DNA of 64,000 nucleotides. Source: Aurelia coerulea (lineage: Eukaryota; Cnidaria; Scyphozoa; Semaeostomeae; Ulmaridae). The notes beneath the pieces are model-generated. The model was not told the origin of the DNA and did no database searches. It worked only from the letters and a program-made list of their open reading frames with translations. Position numbers and translations under genes: made by a program. Of the stretch, positions 1 through 12,166 are shown piece after piece. Location of the stretch: NCBI GenBank assembly GCA_039566865.1, contig CM076947.1, positions 8,315,501 through 8,379,500 on the forward strand. The letters are read 5' to 3'. Within the stretch, counting starts at the first letter, position 1. Each line of letters opens with the position of its first letter.

Positions 1-12
1 TGAATACGGCTA

Positions 13-629
13 CCGGGTGACCCAGAAAAAGTGACCCAACACAATCTGTTACAGAAAATTAAGAGGCCGAATGAAATATTTCAAACGTTGTTCCGTTGCT
101 AAAAGACTAGCTTATGCTATGAGTATTTGTCGCAATTTTTTTCAGCACGGTAAATGTCCAAAATTAAGGATTTCAAGGAAAAGGACATGTCTGAAATCCT
201 CAAAAAGTCGTCAAAAACAGGGGATCGATATACAGCCATTTCAAATCTTCAAAACAACGAGGAGCGTGTTTCATTTCAACCTGGCAATAAATAGGCAACC
301 CAGTAGGAAGTCTTCAGAGCAAGTTTATAGTCCTTAGGCACTTAAAGATATTCTCAGGCAAAATGAAACACGCTCCTCGTTGTTTTGAAGACCTGAAATG
401 GCTTTAAATCGATCCCTTGTTTTGACGACTTTTTTGATGATTTCAAGCCTGCCCTTTTCCTCAAAATCCTTAATTTGGGAACTTTACCGTGCCTACAAAA
501 ATTGCAAAAAATACTCGTAATGTAGGCATGTCTTTTAGTAACAGAACGACGTTTGAAATATTTCAATCGGCCACTTGCTTTTATTTCTATAACAGATTGC
601 GTTGGGTCACTTTTTTCTGGGTCACCGGA
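13..629. mobile_element. Foldback MITE with CCGGGTGACCC ends, TA target site
   Basis: The two ends read CCGGGTGACCCAGAAAAA and its near-exact inverse, each next to a TA dinucleotide (11-12 and 630-631). The inverted similarity continues inward almost to the centre near 340, so the element folds into one long hairpin. Open frames inside the two arms (71-337 plus, 354-566 minus) give matching peptides only because the arms mirror each other, so I do not call a gene. The TA duplication and terminal sequence suggest a Tc1/mariner/pogo-type non-autonomous element. Two other elements in the window share these ends. Confidence 0.8.
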
Positions 630-639
630 TATGTACTTG

Positions 640-2600
640 TAACGAATGTTAGTATACCATAGTTATGAATGACTGGCTATGCAGTTGAAAGAACATATAC
701 TTTCTACTCATCAGAGTCACTTGAGTCTCGAACAAGTGTTTCTTTAGAAATCTTTTAAGGTTTCCTTTCCATTGGTGACTCTGCAAGAAGCCTTCTCATT
801 CACAAAACTTGCCTTGCTTCTTCCGCCATCCGTCTTTGACGCCTTTCATCCAGCTCTGCAATCAAATTGCCAAGTTAGTTCAAAGTTTATTGCATGTTAA
901 TTTTGATATGGTTTGAGAAAATAGAAATGAAACTGTATCGAATTTGTGTATTTTTCACTCTTAAATTGTGTGTTGAATCCGCAAAATATGGTGTAAAAGA
1001 ACTAAAAAGCTATGGTATATATGCTCCCCTTCTGGAGTGCCTCAAATTAAATAAGCCCCCGGGGGCTTAATAGAGCTTTTATGTTCTCCCTTGCACCTAC
1101 AAGAATTGAAATACCTTTGCTGCCCGTGGTCTGACCGTGTTTTCCACCCCTCTTTAAATGGCGGTAGACAAATCACGGGCGTACATTCAAATTATGTTGG
1201 GGAGGGTGTCAACATGCTTTGAACCGACTAAATTTTTCAGACCGATTGAACGTATAGGAAGCTGTTCATACCACTTAATTAGGAGCAATGCAACGAGGGA
1301 CCTAACGAGGCCTGGGTGCGAGGAAATTCTTTGAGGACATGCCCTCTACTTTGGCTAAGCGCACTTCTCCCGATCCCATGCTTGCCCAGTTTCAAAATAG
1401 ATTTTTTGACCATTTCGTAACAGGCTCTCTCTCATAAAGTAGAATCCTCATGGAAAATACGTTACAAATGCAAAAACTTTCAAACATACCATAGAGAAAA
1501 TACTTTGAGCTATTCAGAACAAAAATCCGTATAGAAATCGGACCAACGAGTGAAGAGAAATTGCACTTTGAAGTTTACAAAAATTACTAGGCCATGTTTT
1601 TGTTTAAATTTCCGGTGTATCACTTTTGAAATGGGCCTAAACCAAAAATTTCAAACTGTTGTTTCTCCAGTTGTATTCATCCGATTTCAATAATTTGTTT
1701 TTATTAACCCTCAAAGTCTGCACAATCATACAGCGTATCAGTTCTATGAACCCACAACAATTTATTTGTTTATTTGGCACATATTTTCAAGGGGTACTTT
1801 TAGCAGTAGAACTACACGAGACCCCTAAATTTCTTCTTTCCTGGTGCAAACAAAAAAGTGAGGAAAGAAGAGTCTTAAAACTCATTTCACACTAAACTTT
1901 AGGTATCGGTGAAGGTTTCTGCCAAGTGTTCGTACAGGTTCGTACTGGTAAACATTTTATAGCTGATATAAAAAGTCAAGTCATTTAGGCCCATGTATGC
2001 TATTTTCTGTGATTTTCCGTGATCAGAATGTATATTTTGTTTCTGGTTGGTTCCAATGCTTAATTTTCGTTTTAAGTGCACAGCTGTTATAGCGAGGGTT
2101 TGAATTCTAAATAAAAACAGGAATTATTTCATTACCTAACAATCATATTAGCATTTAAGTGGGTCAAACATGGTTTGCCAAAGTCTAGCCGACTAGCCTT
2201 TTATGTCTATGACTTTGGAGACACTAGGCCTAAGTCCAAACTCCACCTTTCGATCTATTAACTACAGTTCAATTTATCATGTTTGGAAAAAGAGCTTCTT
2301 CTTGGTGTGGTGCAGATGATACCAACAGGGGGCTGGAAAGACACCCCCTGGTAGTCTGATAGGATTAGGGCTAAAACACATTTTTTTAAATGTTCAATAG
2401 GATAGGGCACAGGTAATCAATGTGGAGATTGTTATGCAACCTCTAAGGAACTTGTAAGAAACTCTGGTTACTCAGAGTCCGATAATCTTAAGAAAGTTTC
2501 AGTAGTGGCCCAAACTATTAGTTCCTTTTGAGAAAAATGTGTATTGCAAGGAATTATGTTTGTGAGGCCTAAATTAAGCATCCTAAAAAGTGATTGATGA
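640..2600. other. No gene seen
   Basis: About 2 kb of AT-rich sequence with no recognisable protein, RNA or clear repeat border. A short GC-rich motif with GGGGGCTTAATAGAGCTT near 1057-1078 recurs around 63645-63664 and is probably the end of an interspersed repeat. Confidence 0.5.
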
Positions 2601-2607
2601 TGTACAG

Positions 2608-3535
2608 GGTGTCCCAAAATTGCACCCAATTTGTGGGCTGCTGTGGAGGAGCTATGTGCTTTATGGTTTTGTAATAGATGGCGGTGAGGGACTGTTTACC
2701 AAGATGAATTGTGTTCGAATTACGAACCTCTAACAATTCTATAGGAATTCAATGAAATAACACAATGCGTCTTGGTCAAAAAGTTCCTTTTTATAACAAT
2801 AAAATTCCAAAAATAGATTTTTGACAGTTCTCATCAAGGAAAACTGACATGTATCATATCGATAACTTTAAAGTTATTTATTGATCACTTTTGTTGAAAA
2901 TTTCAAGTTTTAGGTGAAGAACTAAAATCAGCAAATTTCATTGTTTTGCGTTGCCTAGCAATAGATCATGCGACTAATTAGCATATGATGCTATTTCTAT
3001 GATCATTAATTGTTGGTAATCATGTGTAGCAAGTTGCGTCGTCATTAGGCTTTAGGGTTGCATAGAAAATCTGGGAGGGCCTTTCTTGCCCCCCCCTCCC
3101 TCATGAGAAAGTGGTACACTTGATGTACCCATATATAGAATAGGATACATAATTAGAAAAAGTCATTGACATCTCAGCTTAGACTTATGACATTTCATCC
3201 CTTGTTTCCCTGCGTTCTTTGATTCGCAGATATCACTTGCTCAATAGGGACTTATATCATTACTCTCACCAGTTTAGGCCATTTTGACACAGGGGGGCCC
3301 ACTTTATAAGAGTAATGATATGAGTCCCTATCGAGCAAGTGATATCTGGAAATCAAAGAACGCAGGGAAACAAGGGACGAAATGTCATAAGTCTGGTCTC
3401 AGCTCGCTATCCTCTTCACTCTTGGTTTTATTTTCGAAAGTTTGGATGGGGGGGGGCATTTTATAGAATCGCTTAAGATTCGCAATTCGAGCGCAATGCA
3501 TCTTGGTAAAAAGTTCCTCACCGCCATGCCATCTT
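2608..3535. mobile_element. Mariner-like repeat remnant with internal foldback
   Basis: The left side begins CAGGGTGTCCCAAAAT, a terminal sequence typical of mariner-type elements; a similar end recurs near 60836. A segment at about 2669-2725 (GATGGCGGTGAGG, then ACCAAGATG) is repeated inverted at about 3470-3535. Between them 3181-3391 forms a separate foldback: roughly 90-bp arms around 3270-3300 carry the inverted motif TCCCTTGTTTCCCTGCGTTC. The right terminus is missing or diverged. No transposase frame remains. Confidence 0.5.
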
Positions 3536-3639
3536 TAGTGCATGCAATCGCGCAAGCATGTCCTTGTCCAACAATTTATTGAAAGCCGAATAAAGGAGAA
3601 CATTAGTGATATTTAAAGGGAAAGAAAAGTCTACTTTCA

Positions 3640-4520
3640 ATTCATACCTTGTCTTGGATCGGCCTCTTTTTTGCAATGCTGAGATACTGCACCAACTTTT
3701 GAGCTTTGAAAAAACAAAACAGAAATCAATGTACCACCTGCATTTCTAAATATAATTTTCAAATATGAGAGATGTTCTCTTGGCATGAATACGAGACATT
3801 TCCCATCTATCAAATGAAGACAACTGACCACTTGTACAAATCGTGCATTCTAGATGCAGATCGGCAGCACGCAGGTTCGATAAAAGTTGGAATGATGGCG
3901 CCAACTGATACAAACTTGCGCTGGTCGAGCCATCTAACATTTGATATCAAGGAGGTACAGTCTCCCCTTACTTTATATTTTTGAGTAAGAGCAATAACCG
4001 CCAAGGGTAGTGTTCCTTTGGTTCCCATCTCCGTCCTCTTAGCAAAGTTTTTGCATTAGTCACGCAAAACTTTGACACATGCCTAAGCATGCAGGACTGG
4101 AGCAGTTCCAAAGCAACAGCGGGAAATTACTTATCATGAGAAAGAAACTCGGAAAACGTTTAAAGTTAGAAAAGCTTTACGAACCTGACTCTCCTTGACA
4201 GAATGACTTTTGTTTGTTACTGGCCATCATATGGAAGATAACTGGTTGAAAATTGCAATGTTGGTGTCTTTACTCTGTCTTTGACGATGCACGAAGCAAA
4301 ATAAATAGTTGGCGCCCAAATCCGTTGTATAACGCATAGTTGGCAATCGTTCAAAACCTGCCTGTCTTCATGCTGTCTTCATTGACTTCAGTCACGTGAT
4401 TGAATGAAGTTAGTCATATTATAATATGATTTCCTGCGGTGGTTTCTTTGTCTGAAGCTCATTCTCTTTAATATTGAACAAATACACTCATTGTTCTTTT
4501 ATAAGAAACTAAGGTCTGGT
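3640..4520. other. No gene seen
   Basis: Overlapping 60-70 codon open frames on both strands around 3640-4030 show no recognisable domain or codon pattern. I treat them as chance. Confidence 0.4.
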
Positions 4521-4528
4521 GATGGTAC

Positions 4529-4706
4529 GCCATAAGCGTACGGGAAAAATCTAGGGGGGAGGCCCGACACAAAGTCCATTGTTAACCTACATTTTTGCCC
4601 AACTGAGGGTAGATTTTTGCCCGATTGGGGCTGATTTTCAATGATTTTTGCAACATTGGGGGGGCTGCTGCCCCCCCCGGCCCCCCCGTCCCGTACGCTT
4701 ATGTGG
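4529..4706. mobile_element. Short MITE with CATAAGCGTACGGGA ends
   Basis: CCATAAGCGTACGGGA near 4530 is matched by TCCCGTACGCTTATGTGG near 4690-4707. The interior carries runs of G and C (around 4660-4690) that can pair. About 175 bp, no coding capacity. Confidence 0.6.
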
Positions 4707-5459
4707 TAGGTAGTTTCTTAAATTTTCGGGCCACTTTGCTGAAGTATAGGGTTCATTTTGTTTTGTCTAAAGGCCACCCAAATTACTTAGTAAGATCTCA
4801 AAGCAAGTAAATAACATAATTCGCACTCAAAATAATGTCCAAACAATTTGCTAGGATTGTATAGTGTCAAAATATTTTTTAGTGCGATAGGAAAATTAGA
4901 ATTGTAAATTGTAAAAGTTTTTTAGCTTTTTCAATTTAGGTAGGGTTGTTTCTTAACTTTCGAAAACTTGAGACTGTTTCTTATATATAGGCGGTTTCTT
5001 TAAAAAAAAATTAGTGTATATTGTTGGTTGTCCTATTACCAATAGTAGTCTGAAAAATTGGTTATGCTACCCTGTGCGTAATGTATTGAAATCATAGAAC
5101 TATTTCTATGATTGAAATGCTCTTACAAAAAGGAACTAACAGAACGGTGGAGAGTGATGAATCTCAAGAGGGGAAATCTCACCCATAGAGATTAGAAATC
5201 TCTATTTCCTGTGTTGGAAACTATAGGAAATTGATGGTGTATGTTTCACTGTGTGGAGATCAAATGGAAACTGGAAGTGTAAATTTCTATTTCGGAAACT
5301 TGTCGAACACGTTGAAATCTCGACCATCGGAGATTAGGGGAAATTTTCACTTTTCTTGCCGTGACTATAACTGTTATTGAGTAGCTATTTGGTGAAAAGA
5401 TACATCTTGAGCAGTACTTTCATATGCTATACTTGGCTTATTTATATACTGTATAACTT

Positions 5460-5525
5460 TTCTATTCCCCGAGCCATTCCCCCATTCCATTCCCCAATTC
5501 CATTCCCCCATTCCATTCCCCTCTT
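5460..5525. repeat. CCATTCC short tandem repeat
   Basis: Roughly 60 bp of imperfect repeats of CCATTCCC/CCATTCCA. Frames read through it on both strands only because of the repeat. Confidence 0.75.
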
Positions 5526-6521
5526 TAGAGATAGCCATAGGTTTCTCTATACAGCTGTGCAACTTTGGGGACATGGATTATGGCAGTTTCAGCCTCTTGG
5601 TTTACCTCAATAGGATTCCAGTGCACTGGGCCTACCACTGACACTCAAAGACGTAAAGGGTTGAGGTATTCTTATTTTTTTCAAGCTTTCAAAGAGGAAA
5701 TAGTCGCCCTCGAAAAGAAACCAATCTCTTTTTTTAAAAACCAGATCTATCAGTCACATGATTCTCTACTTATGGACATCGCAAAACTGGCAACTGCTGA
5801 ATGAAAATTGAGACACAAATATGCGAGATATGGCTGAGCAATATTCTTATAATACTCTTAAAAATTGGATGGTTCTGAGCCTAAATATCCTGATAAACAT
5901 TCTTATAAAAAGAAAGGAGTCTACCCTGAATTTAGGGGAAGGAGGCGGTTGGGGGGACTTTATTGGTTAAAGAATACCTTGATCTGATCTGATCGCCCCT
6001 ATCATCATCAACAAACAAATTGCTTGTGGCAGTGGCCACAATTAGAATAATAAAACTTCTTGCATGAAAAATCCACGATGATAGAGGATAAAGCTCATGG
6101 GTTTAACAAAAAGCAGACAAAAAATTCACCCAAGAAGAGAAAAAACTTATTCTATTTACCTTGTCATCTTTGCCGGCGGTGCCCTCTCCTTCTTGCTCCT
6201 CTTGTCTTATTTGACCTAAATTTTATTGGCCTAAATCCTCGTATTTTGAAGGAGCGCAGTCACAGTACAAGCAAGGGATTTGACTAGATTTCTCCACAAG
6301 GAACTCTTCACAATGGCAGTCTTGTGAGGAACAAGCTTCCTCTTGCAATGCCTTTTATATCTTTCATCATGGGTGAGAGGAAACAAAGTAAATGTATGAT
6401 AAAATGTATAAACAAATCGTACCTGTGTCTTTATTCTTGTTGTTTTCGCCTACAATTTACCCGCAACAGCATGCTCAAATCAACTCCAAAATTCAAATCT
6501 GCAACGGCCTAAATTTCTACT

Positions 6522-6974
6522 GTGTTCTGTAAAAGCGAGGCCGTCCTCGTTTGCGATTTCTCCCTTGCTGACGGCGGGAAACTAACGAAGAGAATGGGAG
6601 TGAAATATCGTTTGTTCCTTTGTTTGAATTTCTCCAGAGGCGCGTGCGTCCGAAATGACCTTATATGGAACCAGTCCACCTTTGTGACGTCACTGCTATG
6701 GCAAACTCATCCGGAGGGCTGGTTCAACTCAAACTTTCACGCAACCTCTGTTGCGTTTTTCAAACTGAGGCCCAACGCAAGAATGGCGCGCTTTTTGAAG
6801 CAACCTGAACCATATGTTAGTTTTCAATGTTATCAACGTTGTTTGGCCAATATCCCGATGGCAGAAAATGGATATAGACTAGACTGTTTTTTTACAGGTA
6901 AGGAGCGCGTTTTTATAGCTGCTTTCAAAAATGAAATTCATGACATTAGTTACAGCACAGGTAGCAGCGTATGA
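6522..6974 (+). other. 150-codon open frame of unknown status in the left arm
   Basis: The frame opens at a GTG; the first ATG is about 24 codons in. I recognise no domain. The last codons come from the inserted hairpin MITE, and the same frame is present, unchanged, on the opposite strand at 18061-18513. Conservation between arms only reflects recent duplication and is not evidence of selection. A T-rich TACAG/GTAAGG junction inside the frame would allow splicing. Probably not a functional protein. Confidence 0.25.
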
Positions 6975-7121
6975 TTGTAAAATTAGTTTAGATATTAATG
7001 ATATACAACCTTATCATATTCCATATCGTCTTTCTCTGTTTTGATGATGTTCCTTGCGTATGATAAGGTTGTATATCATTAATATCTAAACTAATTTTGC
7101 AATCATACGCTGCTACCTGTG
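6956..7121. mobile_element. 166-bp hairpin MITE, CACAGGTAGCAGC ends, 7-bp TSD
   Basis: Two arms of about 65 bp, starting CACAGGTAGCAGCG and ending in its inverse, surround a loop of about 40 bp. GTTACAG flanks both sides exactly (6949-6955 and 7122-7128). The TSD length and CA-start fit a hAT-like MITE, though the superfamily is an inference. A second copy sits in the right arm. Confidence 0.85.
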
Positions 7122-7639
7122 GTTACAGCAAGTTTTTGTAAACAATCCAACGCTTCAATCTGATTTTACAGCGTCTCTGATTTTTTGATATGTCTCAATG
7201 AGCTAACCAACAGACGAAGGCCTGATATACTCGGTTTATAGATTTGAAAAGTGTCCTACAACGTTTCTTTCCAAGCAGTGGGATCTTTCCATCCACGCCA
7301 GTGTAAAGTCAACCGAAACATATCTTGACAAAGAGATATTTCTTTTGAACAAAATAAGGAAGAAGGGACCACCTTGACTACTGCAACACAAGCATAGCAA
7401 GCAAGGTTATTCAAAATTTGATCAAAATTTCCAAAAACTGTCCCTAAATGTCCTACACATTAGGGTATTCAATGGATCACTTACACTTCCCTGGATTGTT
7501 GTATGGCCCCAGTATGGCCTTGATTTGACATCACCAGAAAAGTAGAGATAACCACGACAAACTTTATTGAAACAAACAATAAAATCAATATGACCAATTC
7601 CGTTGCAAATGAATTTCAGCATTTATCATCCCACCATAT

Positions 7640-9080
7640 GATAAGGAAATAAGGAGGCTGGAGACAATAAGATCCATTGTTCTGTGACCTTTCAAAATCT
7701 CCTGAGGCGCGTGGCATTACGTCATATTTTAATAGCGATAAAACACAGGGAACTATGCGAGATAAACTGCCATGACAGGGGGTGATGTTTATAGTCGAAT
7801 GGTGAAAGATGGCGGACGACTGACTTGTCGATCGGTTTGAGTGTTGATGATTTTTTTGTTAACTTACAATTGAATTGACCTCATCGAGAATCTTGCCCCC
7901 TGAAACTGAAGATGATGTGACATGGCCTACCTGTGTTGCTAGCCAAAGATTCAACAAGAAAGATGCAACCAAAAGAGAGCACAGCCACAGGACAACCAAC
8001 GAGTGCAGCAACGAATGGGCCTAGAATATCTAGTCTACTTCAATTCAATTTTGTTCATGACATTTTGGCAAAGGTTGACAAGCAAGAGATTATCTTTTTA
8101 ATGACAATAATATGAATCGAGGCAACACATCAGAAGTGTCATCAAAGAAATAAAAGCTTTTACACAGTTGCTCTGGATGCACAGGTATCGAGTATGATGG
8201 CATCATCATACACACAGGAGATTTTAAATTCTGACTTGCATGCACACTGGAGACTCGTCGAAAAAAGTGCCATACTTTGCAGACTGGTGCATGATGCCTT
8301 TGTTTGCCCAGATCACGATGAGGTACCTGGGAAAAACAAAGCAGACGTACACCAATAAAAATTATTTGATCAGACATTGCAGATTTTCCTCAAACAGACA
8401 TTGCAGATTTTGATCAGACATTGCAGTTTATTGGAATTATAAAAACAACAACATTGAAATGCCACAGCTTGTTTGTGGTGATATGATAAGGCCAGCATGT
8501 GTCTCACTGTGATATTTGCGTGTGAACTTGATGGCTCTTATATAGCAGATATTCGTTTCATTTTCACATTTTGCAGTGATCAATTTATTCATTTCTATCC
8601 ATTTGAACAAAAATCCTTTGGGAAATATGCTCAGAAGCAGTTTCAAAAGGTAATCATTCTTCAAACATAAAAAGGACTGAAATCAGCAACGACATCAGGA
8701 GAGTCATCAAGAAACAAAGGCCTTCACATGTTGACATATTTCCTCTGCATAATGCATTTGTTTGCCAAACACATTGGTAGTGAAGATTCAAACATTGTAT
8801 CCTGAGAAGTAATGAAGCTTGAGGTACTATGTTTTGTTCACCCAGATGTCCGTCAATGAAAACTATTTGAAAGAGACGCAAGAGAGATGGAAAGATTCCA
8901 TACTGCTATGAGAAAAGGAAAACTGCATCTGTAGATAAATTTAAGTCTTTGTTTCATTAAAGGAGAGGAAATGCTACCAAAACCAGTAAAATCAAAAGGA
9001 GAACTTACAGTATATCCTTATTTGCCCTGACTGTTGTTTTGTTGTGATGAGCTTTTCGTAAATAATTGACTTTGATCTTC
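7640..9080. other. Anonymous DNA with a diverged internal duplication
   Basis: A segment near 8110-8370 resembles one near 8683-8880: ACATCAGAAGTGTCATCAAAGAA against ACATCAGGAGAGTCATCAAGAAA, then shared downstream words such as GAGGTAC and CCCAGAT. The phrase CAGACATTGCAG is repeated three times near 8372-8428. No domain is recognisable in any frame. Confidence 0.4.
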
Positions 9081-9495
9081 ATGTTTTTTTTATAAGAAAC
9101 TGGTTTATAAGAAACTAGTACTATGATGACCAAAAATTTAAGAAACTCTAGTACCATGCTCAAGAACAGTTAAGAAACTCTAAAACGTTATATCTGTATG
9201 TCTCTCTTATTCTATGTCTCTCTAACAAAGGTGCCTTCGTCTTTTCTTGACTTTTAACTGCAAAATTGGTAAATTTTTGCCTCGATGTGCATGGCTTCCT
9301 CTTGATGACAATGTCAATGCAAATGGAAGCCCTTTGTTGAGAAGAAGGCTCAACTTTGAACAATACCGCAATTTTAGGCCCAAAAAAATAAGAAACTAAT
9401 TAAGAAACTATTACTACTAAAACACCGAAATCTTCATGCGAAATTAAGAAACTTTTAGTACTATGTGCTGATCCAAGTTTCTTATAAAAAAAACG
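9081..9495. mobile_element. MITE with TTTTTTTATAAGAAACT ends
   Basis: The left arm near 9083-9102 is repeated inverted at 9474-9495. The interior repeats the words AAGAAACT and AGTACTATG several times in both orientations. The same words recur near 25120-25200, so this is a dispersed family. No gene. Confidence 0.6.
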
Positions 9496-9499
9496 TGTA

Positions 9500-10240
9500 T
9501 TGCTGACTTAGTTTTTGAAACTTTAGTTTAGTAGCTGCTATTAATTCTCAGTTGCAATTATACAGCAAAAAATCCAAATTGCAATAAACACGCTGTATCT
9601 TTAGTTTGAAAGAAGCTTTGCAGCTTCCCAAGAGAATCAACCCTGTATTCATTGCTATGAAACAACTGAAGGTAGCTATCAGAAAAAGTGAGAAACTAAA
9701 CATATCAAAGCAGTACCCTGATTCTCCCTCTCTATATTATCTCAACATTCCTGTGACCAGGCACCCGTGAAATGACAGGTGGTCCTCTTTTTTGAGCAGC
9801 TTTCAGGATGAGGACTTACGTCACAAATCTTCAGATAAATATTGGCCAATAACACATCCAATGACCAACAGCTCTCGTGTAATTGTATGTAAGGGGTTCG
9901 TGGCTAAATTTTTGGCAGGGGTCTGTTGCAAGCATATTCAAGTCATACCATTGGCTAGACTAATTTTTACAAAAAGGTACCCTTGCCTTGACCAATTTCT
10001 ACAAAAATCATACCCTTGGTGAGACTAATATTGGAAAAATGATTCCCTTAGGTTGATTCATTTCCAAGTGTTTCAAATCAGTGAACATTTCAAAATTCCT
10101 GGCTTGCACTCGGAAGTTGTTTGTTTAATTTACAAAGGTGGGTTTGTTTCATTTGCTAGTTTGGCATAGCTTCAGAATACCCCGCATCGCGCAGCGCCCC
10201 CTTTTTTGGGATGGATACGAACGTAAATCAGTTGGTTGAT
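9500..10240. other. No gene seen; part of a GGCTAGACTAAT repeat family
   Basis: A segment around 9890-10030 (GGGGTCTGTTGC, TTGGCTAGACTAATTTTTAC) recurs around 13150-13220 and, more diverged, 12830-12940. It is an interspersed repeat without coding capacity. Confidence 0.4.
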
Positions 10241-10246
10241 CAGTAT

Positions 10247-10292
10247 AAGGACCGGTGGATACGGTGGATACACTGGATACGGTGGAGACGGC
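10247..10292 (+). repeat. Short outlier of the GGATAC minisatellite
   Basis: About five 9-bp units (GGATACGGT, GGATACACT) separated from the main array by about 130 bp. The sequence just before it (TTCAGAATACCCCGCA ... ATAAGGAC) is found inverted near 17015-17090 beside GGATACG units, so the array probably belongs to a dispersed element. Confidence 0.8.
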
Positions 10293-10423
10293 ATGTTTAT
10301 GTTTGTATGTTTAAATTTGCCACGTAAAATAAAACTATTTACAAGAAATAAATATAATTTACAAGTCTTCAAAAGCTAAAGAATAGACAAAATACGATGA
10401 CAATGTTCATTATGAAGGAATTG

Positions 10424-10850
10424 TGTGGATACACTGGATACGGTGGATACACTGGATACGGTGGATACACTGGATACGGTGGATACACTGGATACGGTGG
10501 ATACACTGGATACGGTGGATACACTGGATACGGTGGATACACTGGATACGGTGGATACACTGGATACGGTGGCTACACTGGATACGGTGGATACACTGGA
10601 TACGGTGGATACACTGGATACACTGGATACGGTGGATACGGTGGATGCACTGGATACGCTGGATACACTGGATACGGTGGCTACACTGGATACGGTGGAT
10701 ACACTGGATACGGTGGATGCACTGGATACGCTGGATACGGTGGATACACTGGATACGGTGGATACACTGGATACGGTGGATACACTGGATACGGTGGATG
10801 CACTGGATACGCTGGATACACTGGATACGGTGGATACGCTGGCTCAGTAC
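10424..10850 (+). repeat. 18-bp minisatellite (GGATACACT GGATACGGT)n
   Basis: About 427 bp of alternating 9-bp units GGATACACT and GGATACGGT, with variants GGCTACACT, GGATGCACT and GGATACGCT that themselves recur in higher-order blocks in the right half. The unit length is a multiple of three and contains no stop, so all three plus frames and at least one minus frame stay open. They would read GYTGYG, WIHWIR, DTLDTV or YPPYPV repeats. The open frames are a by-product of the period; there is no start context, signal peptide or flanking gene to support a protein. Confidence 0.95.
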
Positions 10851-10859
10851 AATGACGCT

Positions 10860-11400
10860 ACCACTGAAATATTGTAAATAATATCCCCGGTTATAGGAGA
10901 TTCAATCGAGAAATTCGTTTTGTAGATTTATTTTTAATGGGAAACCAAACAACAAGAACAACATGCATTACAGCGCTGTGAGAACGCCCACGGCATGGCT
11001 ATTATTTTGGAGTTGGTGGTGGGAGAAGAAGACGGAGATTTTCACGTATTCTGTGGTACGTATAACATCGCTTTCTACATCTAATTTCACTTCAAATATG
11101 AGGGGATCGATTTCTGTTTATCCTCTCTGTTTTCTTGAGCATGTACTGTTTTACAGCGTAGATCTCAGATGTTGCAGGAAGCTATGTATGTATGTATGTA
11201 TATTTTAGCCATAAATTAACATTAAAAATAATTTTATCAAAAATGGAGAAATCTTGTTTCCATAATGGTCCCTCCAAAGGTGTCAATAAAGGAAAAGTTT
11301 TCATAGAAGAAACGAAAATTCTTGAAGATGTTAAAATATAGCTAATTTGTGCCTTTATGGAATTGAATAATAAAATACCAAATCGAGCGTAAGGGAGGGT
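10860..11400. other. No gene seen
   Basis: AT-rich spacer with a short TATG run near 11185-11200. It runs into the 3' end of the LINE fragment that follows. Confidence 0.4.
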
Positions 11401-11408
11401 GTACGGTG

Positions 11409-12166
11409 TCAATAGTACACATATACGTCACCTTCCTCTCTTTGTCTATTTTTGAAGACATCTTCATTGATATTGTGTTTAAACGTGTTGATATTATTGG
11501 TGGATTTCAAGTCAGATTTGAGACTGTTCCATATTTTTGGCCCTTGGTAAGATAGACATTTTTGGCCTGTGTTACTCTTACAAAATGGGACGTTTAGTCT
11601 AAACTTAGACCTTCGCGTTATTCGACTTTGGTCGGCTGAATGGAATATTTCGTCAGCATAAGCTGGAGCAGTTCCATTGAAAAATTTCATTATATTTACA
11701 AAGATATTTTGATCTACTCTGTGCTTAGTGGGGAACCAGTTTATAGCTTTGAATTCTGTAGTGTAGCCCCAACGTGTGCTCTGTTTTTTAAATTAAGATA
11801 AAATCGGATGCATTTGTTTTGGGCCGACTGGATTTTTTTGGACAGCCTCTTATTTAACATTGGATACCACGCGAAGCATGCATAATCAAAATGATGTCGA
11901 ATTAGAGCATTTAAAAGCAACCTGCGAAGGGAGGAATCCAGAAAGTTTTGTTTTCTGTACAGGAATTTAAGCTTGCCATTTATTTTTTCAAGCATTTTGG
12001 TTGCCATCGACTCCCCAGAGAGATTCTCATCCAAAACAGATCCGAGATATGTGACCACTGAGTGCTGTTTGATTTCTACATCACCCCTCCTAATGTTCAT
12101 CTTTATTCGGTTTGCACATTTTTTTCGTCCAAAAAGAATGGATTTGCTAACATTCATTGTGTCCAT
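11409..12166 (-). pseudogene. LINE reverse transcriptase, C-terminal part (frameshifted)
   Basis: Two minus-strand frames join into the region after the catalytic core of a non-LTR reverse transcriptase. 12166-11741 contains SILFGRKK, YLGSVLDENLSG (the usual thumb-side YLG...D motif), HHFDYACFAWYP and IQSAQNKCIRF. 11690-11409 gives the tail with KFFNGTAPAY and GPKIWNSLKSDLKS. Near 11750-11765 the reading shifts by one base; past it the protein continues as TEFKAINWFPTKHRV. The catalytic FADD region lies upstream and is absent, so this is a 5'-truncated, dead copy. The motif order matches the jockey/CR1-type LINEs common in invertebrates. An in-frame stop precedes the first ATG. The upstream break coincides with the start of a direct repeat also found at 15900. 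Confidence 0.85.

Larger units (their letters stand above)
6368..7639 (+). repeat. Left arm of a 1272-bp near-perfect inverted repeat
   Basis: Every position x pairs with 25035-x in 17396-18667. I followed this through the open frames and both borders without any indel. The one difference seen is C at 7600 against A at 17435 (C/T when both are read on one strand). The arm holds a 150-codon open frame (6522-6974, plus; first codon GTG, no obvious family), a 66-codon frame on the minus strand (7422-7622) and a 166-bp hairpin MITE. At about 6893 a T-rich run ending in TACAG is followed directly by GTAAGG. The matching arm lies 9.8 kb away, so this is a recent inverted duplication, a very young element pair or an assembly effect. 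Confidence 0.9.

Noticed and set aside
71..566. Two similar basic peptides on opposite strands
   Set aside because: They mirror each other because the region is a foldback MITE.
7805..7825. AAGATGGCGGACGAC, which looks like an animal start-codon context
   Set aside because: The frame stops after three codons (TGA).
10360..10870. CRISPR array
   Set aside because: Repeats are contiguous and short with no spacers; the sequence is eukaryotic.
10397..10881. Gly/Tyr-, Trp/Ile-, Asp/Thr/Leu- and Tyr/Pro-repeat proteins
   Set aside because: All are readings of one stop-free 18-bp minisatellite in different frames; no gene context.
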